Part shown: positions 25,542 to 34,429 of the stretch, in pieces
Layout: each line of letters starts with the position of its first letter
Position numbering within the stretch: position 1 is the stretch's first letter
Assembly (NCBI GenBank): GCA_023412915.1
Contig: JAEZRE010000002.1
Location: 62,001-126,000 of the forward strand
Direction: 5' to 3'
DNA from: Bacillota bacterium
Lineage (GTDB): Bacteria; Bacillota; Clostridia; Acetivibrionales; DTU013
DNA: 64,000 nt
Program-made: the position numbers and the translations under genes
The notes under the pieces: generated by a model
Databases searched by the model: none
What the model was told of the DNA's origin: nothing
The model's input: the letters and a program-made list of their open reading frames with translations, nothing else

Positions 25542-26378
25542 TCACACAGTATTTCTCAATCTCTTGTCGCTTATGGCAAGTGACAAAAAAATACTGACAA
25601 GTAGGATCGATGCGATTATGCCAAGCGACGCGACAACCGGAATCTCGATACCGAATACCATGATCAGGAGCTTCAGCCCCGTAAAAGTCAGAATCATGGC
25701 TACGCCGTATTTTACATACCTGAACCTTTCCTGCAGGCTGCCGAGAACAAAGTAAAGGCTTCTCAAGCCCAGTATGGCGAACATATTGGAGGAAAAGACT
25801 ATGAATACGTCGGTCGTAATCGAAAATATGGCCGGTATGGAATCTATGGCAAAAACAATATCCGTAAGCTCGATAAGGATTATTAGTGCAAAAAGGGGCG
25901 TCGCGTATAGAGTTCTGCCCTTCCTCACGAAAAAACGTTCGCCATAAAGCCTTTCTGTCAGCGGTATCACTTTACCGATAGCCTTAAGAATCTTTTTATC
26001 CCTGAAACCCGAATTCGTATCTTCCCTGAAAACGATGCCCATCCCGCTGATTATCAGCACCAGTCCGAATATGTAAAGCACCCAGTGAAAAAGGTTGACT
26101 ACTGCGACTCCGAGAAGAATGAATGCAAGCCTGAGCACAATGGCTCCCATGATGCCGTAGCTGAGCACCCTTCTCTGCTGCTGCGGCCTTATGCCGTAAC
26201 TGGTGAAGAGCATCAGGAACATGAACAGGTTATCGATGCTGAGACTCTGCTCCAGTACGTATCCCCCGAGAAATTCCAGCGCCTTCTCCCTACCCATAAA
26301 ATAATAGATACCAATATTGAAGCAAATTGCGAGCATAACCCAAAACAGCACTCTAAGCAACGTTTTTCTGGTCGTCAT
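25542..26378 (-). CDS. TerC/Alx-family membrane protein
   Basis: A 278-residue protein with eight or nine membrane segments. The family hallmark GYVLEQSLSIDNLFMF is near residues 40-55, with acidic residues inside the membrane (second half: LIELTDIVFAIDSIPA). Members export Mn2+ or help metal loading of secreted proteins, and some respond to tellurite or high pH. I chose ATG 26378 because GGAGG lies 6 nt upstream. No Mn riboswitch is visible in front of it. Confidence 0.9.
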   Translation of the reverse strand: MTTRKTLLRVLFWVMLAICFNIGIYYFMGREKALEFLGGYVLEQSLSIDNLFMFLMLFTSYGIRPQQQRRVLSYGIMGAIVLRLAFILLGVAVVNLFHWVLYIFGLVLIISGMGIVFREDTNSGFRDKKILKAIGKVIPLTERLYGERFFVRKGRTLYATPLFALIILIELTDIVFAIDSIPAIFSITTDVFIVFSSNMFAILGLRSLYFVLGSLQERFRYVKYGVAMILTFTGLKLLIMVFGIEIPVVASLGIIASILLVSIFLSLAISDKRLRNTV

Positions 26379-26473
26379 GGCAGTCCTCCGAATCAATCAC
26401 TGACATTGTAATTCTATTCAGAAGCTGCGTTTTAATGAAAGGAAAGAGGGTGTCCGTACTGTTTTTGATCGAG

Positions 26474-27127
26474 CTACTTCAACAAGACTCCTTTGACAGA
26501 AGGGTCAAGTTTTTTTATAAATTTAGCGCCGTCTTCGGGAGTCCCTACAATACCGCTGCCGTAATGTATCGGCACCGCCACCGGAGGTTTCATGCTATTG
26601 GCGGCCTCAGCCGCTTCAGGGGCCGTCATCGTATACGTACCGCCTACTGGCAGAAATACTACGTCGGCCTTGATATCCTTCATTTCGGGTATTTTATCCG
26701 TGTCGCCGGCAAAATAGTAGCTGACGCCGTTAAGCTTCAGGATATAGCCGACCCAGTTGCTCTCTTTTTTGTGAAACTGCTTGTTCGTATTGTACGCGGG
26801 AACGGTAGAGAAGCTTATTCCCTCCTGTTCGTAGCTCTTGTTCGGGCTGACAGTCAGTATATTTGCGAGACCGGCCTCCCTGACCGCCTCTTCGCAGTCG
26901 GCCGGCAAGATCACTACGGTTTGCGGCTGGGCCAGCTTTTTGACGGCGTCGACCGATAAATGGTCGCTATGTCTATGTGAGATGAAAATATAGTCGGCGT
27001 CCTTTGGTTCGTCATTTATTTCGATTGGATCGAAATAAACCGTTTTCCCTCTATGGATTCTAATAGTGGACTGCTTGCCGAGGCTGACCCCGTCGAGCAG
27101 CTTCTTCGATAACACGTCGTTCGTCAT
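26474..27127 (-). CDS. Metallo-beta-lactamase-fold hydrolase (UlaG/YtkL-like)
   Basis: A 217-residue MBL-fold protein. The metal-binding motif HRHSDH (51-56), Asp of AGDTD and His of PIHYG are present. The class resembles UlaG-like lactonases or RNase-Z-related hydrolases; the substrate is unknown. It starts eight nt after the stop of the MutS homologue and is probably co-transcribed with it. Confidence 0.88.
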   Translation of the reverse strand: MTNDVLSKKLLDGVSLGKQSTIRIHRGKTVYFDPIEINDEPKDADYIFISHRHSDHLSVDAVKKLAQPQTVVILPADCEEAVREAGLANILTVSPNKSYEQEGISFSTVPAYNTNKQFHKKESNWVGYILKLNGVSYYFAGDTDKIPEMKDIKADVVFLPVGGTYTMTAPEAAEAANSMKPPVAVPIHYGSGIVGTPEDGAKFIKKLDPSVKGVLLK

Positions 27128-27135
27128 AGGGGATA

Positions 27136-29115
27136 CTATTCCTCCAGTTCTATGCCCACCATCCTCATAAGGTACCTGGCATTGGTCGTTGTGCTCCTCC
27201 CCGGATGCAGCTTGTAATCGAACCTGATTTCATTGCCGATATATTTTTCGGTAAAATGATAATTCTTTATACCGGCTCCGTTCTCCTGCTCAAGCTCACA
27301 CAATTCAAAATCATGTGTGGAGATCATACCAATGACCCATTTTTCCCCAAGATTTTTCAGAACGCTTCTCGCGCCTGTAGTTCTGTCCAGAGAATTGGTT
27401 CCCATGAATATCTCGTCTATCAGGTATATCATCGGTATTTTCTTGTGAGAGTGCTCGATGATCATCTTTACCCTGAGCAGCTCCGCATAAAAGGTGGAAA
27501 TTCCGCTGTTCAGGTCATCCCGTATCCTCATCGAGGTAAACAGATCAAGCACCGGGCATTCGAGCCTGCGCGCAAAGACAGGAGCGCCGGCGTATGCGAG
27601 GACAAGGCTGATACCTACGGTTCGAAGCAGCGTTGTCTTGCCGGACATGTTGGATCCGGTGATAATGCAGGCCCCTCCGCTTATTTCAAAATCGTTGCGT
27701 ACACAGGCGTCCTTTTTGATAAGCGGATGGCCCATTTCTTCTGCAGCAAACCTCATGCCGCTCCCCGTTATCGTCGGGAATGCCCAATCCGGGTACATCA
27801 GGCGTATTGCCGCCAGGCTGGATACAGCTTCGAACTCGCCGACGGTTTCAAGCCATTCCCTTATGTGCTTGCCATACCTGCCTTTCCATTCCTCCAAGGC
27901 AAAAACGCAATGGTAATCCCACAGAAAAATGCAGTTCAATATAAAGTAAAGCACTGTACTTGTCTTGAGATCCACGGCATTTGCAATGCCTTCGAGCTTT
28001 CTCAATGAAGCGGACGCAGAACCGTTTTCACCGTTCAGTTTCCCTTTCAGTTCAGAAAGGTGACTGTTTTTAAATTCTTCTTTTTCGACCAGGCTCAGCA
28101 GGCTGGAATAAGCGCCGAGATATTTTCTGAGGCCGTAAACCATGTTCGTCAGCCTGGAGTTCTTGCCGTAGCCGGCCGCAAATATCCCGAACTGAAGCGC
28201 CAGCAGCAATAGCGGTATTAAGATCGGTACGGGCGCTCCCAGAAAGTAAAGTATGAAGCACAATATGACTATGCCCGGCAATATGTAAAACAGATTTACC
28301 ATACCCGGATTTTTGAAGCGTTTGGTGCCGTCTTCGGCATATAAAAGCAGCTTGCCGGGGTCCTCCGAGGTCCTGCCGGAGAGCATGCCTTCGCTTTGAA
28401 GTTCTTCGCAGAAATCTCCCTTTTCAGCCAGTTCCCTGGCAGCGTCCTGCCGCACGGCAATATTTGCCGGGCTCTTATCAGGATCCGCAAGCAACCTCCG
28501 CAATTCTTTCCTTCCGTAATGGGTGTGGGCTGTGCATATCCACTGGTACAGGGATTTCGGGCCGAAAATATCCAGGTCGTCGGAGTAAGGATGCCGGGGA
28601 TCCGCAAATTCCCGGCCGTCGTCCTTGAATTCCTCCCAGCCGGACCGCATCCTGTCCATAAACATGCGGTTGGCCTCCGCCTTGCACTCCAGCCTTGCAA
28701 GCTCGTATGCCATCCTGTTGTGCCGTATGACCAGATAAGTGAAGGCAGACAGAGTAAGAACCAGCAAAATAACGCCATACGGCAGACCGGCAGTTACAAA
28801 AAGCAGTACGCCCAGTGCAACGCCGCAAACAAATACTGCTAGCCTGAGGTTGCTCATGTGAGCCGAATTTCTTCTTTCAGAGGCAGCTTTAGCCTGAAAC
28901 TGCTCACACCTTATCTTGAAGTGTTCATATTCCTTGGAACCATAGCCGCTAAACATACTGTCAGCCCGCCCCTGCTCATTTTCCTTCCGGCTCACATTTT
29001 CATGCCCGCTTCTATTTTTCTGGTCGCTTCTATTCTCCTGTTTGCTTCTATTTTCCTGCCCCGGCTTGTTTTCCTGAGAACGTTTAGCTTCCTGTTCGCC
29101 TTCATTTTCCCTCAT
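27136..29115 (-). CDS. Membrane-anchored MutS-family ATPase
   Basis: A 659-residue protein with the MutS ATPase (domain V) at its C-terminus: Walker A GSNMSGKTT near 490, Walker B IYLIDEIFMGTNS and STHDFE. Mismatch-recognition and clamp domains of true MutS are absent. Two pairs of hydrophobic segments (about 90-130 and 275-315) suggest membrane attachment, unlike repair MutS. Residues 14-49 are six degenerate copies of a six-residue unit (QENRSK-like). The ATG has GGGGG 7 nt upstream and overlaps the previous LTA synthase gene by 14 nt. A DNA repair role should not be assumed. Confidence 0.85.
   Translation of the reverse strand: MRENEGEQEAKRSQENKPGQENRSKQENRSDQKNRSGHENVSRKENEQGRADSMFSGYGSKEYEHFKIRCEQFQAKAASERRNSAHMSNLRLAVFVCGVALGVLLFVTAGLPYGVILLVLTLSAFTYLVIRHNRMAYELARLECKAEANRMFMDRMRSGWEEFKDDGREFADPRHPYSDDLDIFGPKSLYQWICTAHTHYGRKELRRLLADPDKSPANIAVRQDAARELAEKGDFCEELQSEGMLSGRTSEDPGKLLLYAEDGTKRFKNPGMVNLFYILPGIVILCFILYFLGAPVPILIPLLLLALQFGIFAAGYGKNSRLTNMVYGLRKYLGAYSSLLSLVEKEEFKNSHLSELKGKLNGENGSASASLRKLEGIANAVDLKTSTVLYFILNCIFLWDYHCVFALEEWKGRYGKHIREWLETVGEFEAVSSLAAIRLMYPDWAFPTITGSGMRFAAEEMGHPLIKKDACVRNDFEISGGACIITGSNMSGKTTLLRTVGISLVLAYAGAPVFARRLECPVLDLFTSMRIRDDLNSGISTFYAELLRVKMIIEHSHKKIPMIYLIDEIFMGTNSLDRTTGARSVLKNLGEKWVIGMISTHDFELCELEQENGAGIKNYHFTEKYIGNEIRFDYKLHPGRSTTTNARYLMRMVGIELEE
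28969..29076 (-). repeat. Six 18-bp repeats inside the MutS-homologue gene
   Basis: In-frame 18-bp units encode QENKPG, QENRSK, QENRSD, QKNRSG, HENVSR and KENEQG (residues 14-49). The two central units are nearly the same at DNA level. Purine-rich on the coding strand. Confidence 0.88.
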
Positions 29116-31003
29116 TTGCCATCCCCCTGTCGATTGCTTCCCTCTCCGTCAAAGTATAATACTCGAGCTCCCCGTACTGGGCAATACGCTTTACCGACCC
29201 TGAAGAAGGCGTTTCGGTGAAAGTCCCGCCTTCCTTTACAAATCGTCTGGTTATAACGGGCAGCAGTGTTTTCTGTTCAGACAGATAATTAAAATAGGCG
29301 CCGCCATTCAGTCCGATGTACTTCAGCAGCTCCGAAGCCAGATAGTTTGCGCTGATCTCAGGAGCCGCGCCTTTTTCCGGGTTTATACCGCCGCTTTTGA
29401 GCAGGTCCTCGGCTGCCTTGTTACACCATATGAAATAGGGCGTCTCATATTGGTTCAGGTAGGCTTGCAGGCTGCCTGACTGGCTTGTGTCGAAGCCCAG
29501 GGCCTTGTACCCCTTGGAGCTGTCCCCCAGCGCAGGCAGGTGGTCGCTGAAGAACAGCAATACGACAGGCTCGTTCATACCGCCAAGCGAATCCGCAAGG
29601 TATCCAAGGGCATTATCGCACCGGGCCAGTCCGTTCAAATAATTGTTTATATTGTTATAAATCTCGTCATCCATCCCTGGTTTCCTTTTCAGTATCCGGG
29701 GATAGCCAAGGTCCTCTTTCGAATAGGGGCCGTGGTTATCGATATTCACCACAAACTCGAAAAACGGCTTGTCAGGTTTTTCAGCAATATGCTGCTTCAG
29801 CTTGTCCAAGGAATATTGTGCGGTATTTTTATCCGAAACATACCCGAAATTGATCTCAAGCTTGCTCTGCTCCATATCCCGCCTGAAATATATCCGATCG
29901 AAGCCGAAAAATCTGTAAACATTGACCCTGTTATAGAACCACGATTCCCCGGGATGGAACGCCATCGTGTCATAACCCGCTTTTTCCATGACGCGCGCAA
30001 GCGAAAACGTATTTTTCCTGAGGTTGTACGTGTACGGGGAGGACAGCCCTGGTAAGGCCGCCAGGGAACCGCCCGTCAGGAACGAGAATTCAGTATTGGC
30101 AGTTCCGCCGCCGAACACCTCGGCTGCCACTCTGCCCGACCAGGCTTGTCCCGCTATCCTGTGGAAATTAGCCAGAGGCTCGAGACCCTCGTTGAACTCC
30201 ACATCCTTAATCCTGTCGATGTCGTAAAAGGCTTCTCCCATTACTGCAATGACGTTGGGCAGCTTTACCGCTCCCTTAATTACGTCGTAAGGCGGAGCCG
30301 CATACCTGCTCAATACTTTTTCGGCATTGGCCCTGGAATAGCCTGAAGGCCTTATTGTTTCCTTTGTGGCTGTCCGGACAAGGAAGGAATATGCGAAACC
30401 TCGCGATTTGAAGGTGCTTACCCGGGAATAGACGTTGCCCGTAACCCTGAAGCTATTGTAAAGCTTTACGTTTTTATATATCCCGAAAAACACAGCCGCG
30501 GATAACAGAACAGTCACGGCTAGTCCGGCAGTCCTCGCACGCCAATTCAGTTTTTCCGATCTGACAAGGATCAACAGGAACAATGTCACGAAGAGCCAGA
30601 ATATGATGGCAGCCGTTATCACGGTACTAAATCGGAGCTCTGAAAATCTGACGACGCTGGCAGCCTCCGTACCAAGCAACAGGTCGTCGGGGGTAAACGG
30701 CTCCTCCCTTAGCTGTATCTTGAAACGGTTGACGATATGCATCGCAAGCATCAAGCCTGCGCCGAATGCCGAGCCGACCCACTGTCTGGAGGATAGATGA
30801 TACAGAAACAGCATTATCAGCGTCAAGGGAAGCGCATTTACGGCGAACAGGAGCGGATACCGCAAATATCTCATTACATTTACCATGTCGGCCACATCCG
30901 ACAAAAGCGCATTTACGACAGAGAACACAGCCGACAGGAAAACAGCCGTCAATATATTCAAGGCATAGCTTTTTATATGTATTCCAAAACGCTTACTTTT
31001 CAA
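29102..31003 (-). CDS. LTA synthase-family sulfatase-fold enzyme
   Basis: A 633-residue membrane enzyme with five N-terminal membrane segments and an extracellular catalytic domain. Family features are GEAFYD (metal Glu), FGGGTANTEFSFLTG with the nucleophile Thr, NIDNHGPY and FFSDHLPALG (metal Asp/His). It likely polymerises or transfers glycerol phosphate to a cell-surface polymer. The start is TTG 31003 with AGGAG 11 nt upstream. It overlaps the MutS homologue by 14 nt. The other family member (11083) has a low-complexity linker that this one lacks. Confidence 0.9.
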   Translation of the reverse strand: MKSKRFGIHIKSYALNILTAVFLSAVFSVVNALLSDVADMVNVMRYLRYPLLFAVNALPLTLIMLFLYHLSSRQWVGSAFGAGLMLAMHIVNRFKIQLREEPFTPDDLLLGTEAASVVRFSELRFSTVITAAIIFWLFVTLFLLILVRSEKLNWRARTAGLAVTVLLSAAVFFGIYKNVKLYNSFRVTGNVYSRVSTFKSRGFAYSFLVRTATKETIRPSGYSRANAEKVLSRYAAPPYDVIKGAVKLPNVIAVMGEAFYDIDRIKDVEFNEGLEPLANFHRIAGQAWSGRVAAEVFGGGTANTEFSFLTGGSLAALPGLSSPYTYNLRKNTFSLARVMEKAGYDTMAFHPGESWFYNRVNVYRFFGFDRIYFRRDMEQSKLEINFGYVSDKNTAQYSLDKLKQHIAEKPDKPFFEFVVNIDNHGPYSKEDLGYPRILKRKPGMDDEIYNNINNYLNGLARCDNALGYLADSLGGMNEPVVLLFFSDHLPALGDSSKGYKALGFDTSQSGSLQAYLNQYETPYFIWCNKAAEDLLKSGGINPEKGAAPEISANYLASELLKYIGLNGGAYFNYLSEQKTLLPVITRRFVKEGGTFTETPSSGSVKRIAQYGELEYYTLTEREAIDRGMANEGK

Positions 31004-31154
31004 ATGTTAACTTTCTCCTGATAAAGTAATATTATTTATTCCTAAACAACTTACATAATATTATACCAAACTAAAAAGTAAAGGGTTGGAAATAAAATAT
31101 TAATGAATATTAATGAATATGAATCCATTAATTTAAAAAATTGCAAATTTACTA

Positions 31155-31183
31155 TTGATTTTATAACATTTTAGTATTAATAT
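31155..31183 (+). promoter_or_regulatory. Promoter of the ammonium-transporter operon
   Basis: TTGATT (31155-31160), a 17-nt spacer and TAATAT (31178-31183). RNA would start near 31190, ahead of the leader hairpins. Confidence 0.65.
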
Positions 31184-31191
31184 GAAAGAAA

Positions 31192-31307
31192 GTAACGATG
31201 GCGTTGCAAAAACCAAACCTTTTTGCAGCGCTTTTTTTATTAATTTTTTTAAGAACAGATGGCAAAGGCGCTGGTTCTGTCAAAATGACGGAAGCAGCGC
31301 CTTTGTC
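31192..31307 (+). promoter_or_regulatory. Leader with terminator and competing hairpins before amt
   Basis: A strong intrinsic terminator (stem 31201-31212 / 31220-31231, then T7) lies only about 10 nt after the predicted RNA start. A short hairpin GTAACG / CGTTGC (31192-31197 / 31202-31207) shares its 5' arm, so the two exclude each other, as in antitermination. A second long hairpin without T-run spans 31261-31307 (13-bp outer stem). In Clostridia, ANTAR-domain proteins control nitrogen genes in this way; that link is inferred. The remaining DNA from 31004 to 31154 is AT-rich and holds no gene. Confidence 0.65.
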
Positions 31308-31333
31308 GTATCAAATTGCAAGGGGGTGATGAT

Positions 31334-31630
31334 ATGAGAAATCGGGTAAACGTGCAAACGGTCGACAAGGGAAAGCTCTATTCGATCCTGCTGCTTTTTT
31401 TGATGTCCTCGGTGGTCATCATTTTAGGTATCACTTTCAGTATCTACAGTTTGATAAACGACGTCGGCTTTACTATCTTGAGCTCCCGAATACATGGTTC
31501 GGTTTTCGGGCTCGTGGTTCTATTTCTGGGAGTGAGGTACTTTTTATCGGTAAGGAAGCTGAAATCTGAGGTGTACAAGGCTGAATCCAAATTTTCCTGG
31601 AGCAACTTCAGAAGGAAGAAATTACGCTGA
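31334..31630 (+). CDS. Small two-TM membrane protein before amt
   Basis: A 98-residue protein with two hydrophobic segments (about 15-38 and 52-70) and a basic C-terminus. AGGGGG lies about 8 nt upstream of ATG 31334. It is the first gene after the attenuated leader and lies 63 bp before the ammonium transporter, so a helper role in ammonium transport is possible. I do not recognise a family. Confidence 0.75.
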   Translation: MRNRVNVQTVDKGKLYSILLLFLMSSVVIILGITFSIYSLINDVGFTILSSRIHGSVFGLVVLFLGVRYFLSVRKLKSEVYKAESKFSWSNFRRKKLR

Positions 31631-31693
31631 AGCGTAAACAGGCTGGGCGTGGAAAGACAAAGACATATAAAATTCTATTAAGGGGTGGTTTGT

Positions 31694-33739
31694 ATGAAAG
31701 GTTTGAGAAAGGCCGGAGGTTTATTGATCCTGTTGGTTATTGTAATGGCTGTATTCATGTTTGCCGCAGGTACGGCAGCTGCGGCATCGGGTGCCGACCC
31801 GACGGGCGCTTCCTACGTTGCGCCGAGCGGAAGCGAAACTCTGGGCGACGTGGCGACTACCGCCAACAAGGCGATGTATGGCGCCAACTATACATGGATA
31901 ATGATCTGCGCATTCTTCGTATTCTTCTTCCAGTGCGGCTTCGCCATGGTGGAAACAGGTTTCTGCCGCGCCAAGAATGCGGCCCACACCATGACGATGA
32001 ACTTCATGGTATTTCTGGTCGGCGCAGTCGGATACTTCATCGCAGGCTTCGCCATACAGTTCGGCGGTTCCGGCGGCGCAGCGGGACTTGGCCCCGGCGG
32101 CTCGGTGCTCGACGCGATGGTTTCGATCCCCGGCCTCGGCGGAATCATGGGTTACAAAGGGTTTGGCCTGAGCGGGACATATGATGCGGGTGTTTACGCG
32201 CTGTTCTTCTTCCAGATGGTGTTTATGGACACTACGGTGACGATTCCCACCGGAGCGATGGCAGAGCGTGTGAAATACTCGGCCGTAGTCATATCGTCAT
32301 TTTTCATATCGATAATCCTTTATCCCTTCTTTGGAAACTGGGTCTGGGGCGGCGGCTGGTTGGCGACGCTCGGAAAGAACTTCGGTCTGGGACACGGCGT
32401 CGTTGATTTCGCAGGCTCCGCGGTCGTCCACTCGATGGGCGGTATGCTTGCACTGGCAGGGGCTATTGTTATCGGACCCAGGATAGGCAAATTCAAGAAG
32501 GACGGATCAGCGAGGGCATTCCCGGGGCATGACATACCGATGGCCATAATAGGTACAATAATACTGTTCTTCTGCTGGTTTTCGTTCAATGCGGGCTCCA
32601 CACTGAACGCATCTGATTTCAGGCTCTCCGTAGTGGCCACCAATACAATGATAGCCGGCGCGGTAGGCGGACTGATCGCCATGTTCTATATGTGGATAAA
32701 ATACGGCAAACCAGACCCTTCTATGACAGCCAACGGCGCGCTGGCCGGCCTTGTTGCCATAACGGCTCCCTGCGCCTTCGTAAACGGAATATCGGCGTTT
32801 ATCATAGGCTTCATTGCTGCAATACTGGTATGTGTCGCGGTACCGTTCGTTGAAAATAAACTTAAGTTAGATGACCCAGTCGGCGCGATCTCCGTTCACT
32901 GTGTAAACGGTCTTTGGGGCGTAATAGCGCTGGGACTCTTTGCCGACGGCTCGTACGGAGACGGTGTCAACGGGGTTTCCGGCGGCGTCAGGGGGCTGTT
33001 CTTCGGCGACGCTTCACAGCTCGGAGCACAGCTCGTCGCAGTAGTAGTACTGTTTGTATGGGGCTTCGGAGTTTCCTTTGTGTTCTTCAAGCTGCTCGAC
33101 AAGGTCTGGGGCTTGAGAGTTAAACCCGAGGATGAGCTCGATGGTCTCGATATACCTGAAATGGGCGCGCTTGCATACCCTGACAGCCAGCTTTTGAGAT
33201 CCTCCCTGGACTTCGATTCTGCAGATAATGCAGAAATCAAGCAGCTGGCAAGATTCAACTGGAACGGTTCGAAAGCTAACCCATTCGCGGCAGGAAAGCA
33301 GACTGCCGCGGTCAACATAGACAAGGCGGTTCCTGTCGAACTTGTATCAACGCCTGCAACCGCAGTCGGCTCGGACGTTAAGATAACGAAGATCGACATC
33401 ATCACCAAACAGAACAAGTTTGAAGCTTTGAAGGAAGCAATGAATAAAATAGGAGTCATGGGCATGACCGTGACACAGGTACTCGGCTGCGGCGTACAGA
33501 AGGGCAAGACGGAATATTACCGTGGCGTCGAGTTCGAAATGAACCTGCTTCCCAAAGTTGAGGTTGAAATTGTGGTATCGAAGGTTCCTGTCAGAACAGT
33601 CATTGAAACGGCCAAGAAGGTCCTGTATACCGGCCACATCGGCGACGGCAAGATCTTTGTTTACGACGTTGAAAACGTCGTAAGGGTAAGGACCGGCGAA
33701 GAAGGCTACGATGCTCTGCAGGACGAAGGCGTGGTATAA
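31694..33739 (+). CDS. amt: Ammonium transporter fused to a PII (GlnB/GlnK) domain
   Basis: A 681-residue fusion. A signal-like hydrophobic N-terminus precedes an Amt channel of 11 membrane segments (about 50-495) with FQCGFAMVETG, DTTVTIPTGAMAER and the pore His motifs (VVHSMGG, ISVHCVNG). After a linker, residues 562-681 form a complete PII domain (GMTVTQVLG, QKGKTEYYRG, TGHIGDGKIFV, RTGEEG). PII normally plugs the Amt pore when nitrogen is ample; here the plug is covalent. The residue that matches the uridylylated Tyr51 of enteric PII is Phe, while Tyr46 is kept. AAGGGG lies about 8 nt upstream of ATG 31694. Confidence 0.93.
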   Translation: MKGLRKAGGLLILLVIVMAVFMFAAGTAAAASGADPTGASYVAPSGSETLGDVATTANKAMYGANYTWIMICAFFVFFFQCGFAMVETGFCRAKNAAHTMTMNFMVFLVGAVGYFIAGFAIQFGGSGGAAGLGPGGSVLDAMVSIPGLGGIMGYKGFGLSGTYDAGVYALFFFQMVFMDTTVTIPTGAMAERVKYSAVVISSFFISIILYPFFGNWVWGGGWLATLGKNFGLGHGVVDFAGSAVVHSMGGMLALAGAIVIGPRIGKFKKDGSARAFPGHDIPMAIIGTIILFFCWFSFNAGSTLNASDFRLSVVATNTMIAGAVGGLIAMFYMWIKYGKPDPSMTANGALAGLVAITAPCAFVNGISAFIIGFIAAILVCVAVPFVENKLKLDDPVGAISVHCVNGLWGVIALGLFADGSYGDGVNGVSGGVRGLFFGDASQLGAQLVAVVVLFVWGFGVSFVFFKLLDKVWGLRVKPEDELDGLDIPEMGALAYPDSQLLRSSLDFDSADNAEIKQLARFNWNGSKANPFAAGKQTAAVNIDKAVPVELVSTPATAVGSDVKITKIDIITKQNKFEALKEAMNKIGVMGMTVTQVLGCGVQKGKTEYYRGVEFEMNLLPKVEVEIVVSKVPVRTVIETAKKVLYTGHIGDGKIFVYDVENVVRVRTGEEGYDALQDEGVV

Positions 33740-33769
33740 CTTTGCTTCCTTAATTCCTTCCATATCTTT

Positions 33770-33798
33770 GAGGTCACCTACGGGTGACTTCTTTTTTT
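33770..33798 (+). terminator. Intrinsic terminator after amt
   Basis: A 9-bp stem (33770-33778 / 33783-33791, GAGGTCACC / GGTGACTTC) with a TACG tetraloop and T7. It lies 30 bp past the stop codon. Confidence 0.9.
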
Positions 33799-33838
33799 GC
33801 TGCAAAATCTCGTATAGTGAAATCTTTGACTTTTCTTA

Positions 33839-33867
33839 TTGACAAATGCCGGGAATCGTACTAATAT
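33839..33867 (+). promoter_or_regulatory. Promoter of the methionine T-box / metG
   Basis: TTGACA (33839-33844), a 17-nt spacer and TAATAT (33862-33867). RNA would start near 33874. Confidence 0.75.
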
Positions 33868-33873
33868 AAACAA

Positions 33874-34280
33874 AAACATACTGACTCATGGCTGTGAAGA
33901 GAAGAGTAGGCTGCAAGTTTTCCGTACAGAGAGCTTCAAAGAAGGGATGACCGATTCGACTGGCGATCCCCCTTAGCTGAGAAGAAGCAGGAAGCAAACG
34001 GCTGAATATGGTCTCGGAGCCTTCGCGTCGAACTGGCTGAGCCGGCAGACCGCTGAAATCCGGCGGAACAAGCTTATACTGCCGAACCAGGCCTTCAGAC
34101 CGCGACGGATGCGCCCGATAAAGCGCCGGAGAATAGCGTGCGCACAAGTCCTTCGGGACATATGGCTGCATAAGTTCTTTCTGAGGCTGCTGCCGCGAGG
34201 CATCGGCGAACCGGGGTGGTAACACGAAGATCATGCTCTCGTCCCCAGGATATACCTGGGAACGGGAGTTTTTTATTTTT
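33874..34280 (+). promoter_or_regulatory. T-box leader with AUG (methionine) specifier
   Basis: The conserved T-box GGGTGGTAACACG is at 34214-34226. The terminator stem is 34236-34249 / 34255-34268, followed by a long T-run. The antiterminator would pair GGGG of the T-box with CCCC at 34243-34246. In Stem I, GAGA (33899-33902) pairs with TCTC (34012-34015), AGTA is at 33905-33908, and ATG (34008-34010) followed by G occupies the specifier position. The leader is long (about 400 nt). Uncharged tRNA-Met should raise expression of the MetRS gene downstream. Confidence 0.88.
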
Positions 34281-34429
34281 TTAAATGCCCCTATACGTCG
34301 GATTACTGCGTCAAGCTGCTATAGTGCTCCTCTTAAGCCAGCTTTCCTTGTACTCCTCGTATCCGGTCATTTCAACGGTACCTTGACCCAAGACTATGAA
34401 TTGAATTTCATTAGAAAGGATGTGTTGAT

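Noticed and set aside
26379..26473. yybP-ykoY manganese riboswitch before the TerC gene
   Set aside because: The upstream gap is under 100 bp and shows no conserved riboswitch core.
27136..29115. DNA mismatch repair MutS
   Set aside because: Only the ATPase domain is shared. Mismatch-binding and clamp domains are missing and membrane segments are present.
33836..34234. 132-codon minus-strand frame
   Set aside because: It runs through the methionine T-box leader in antisense. The RNA structure explains the sequence better.
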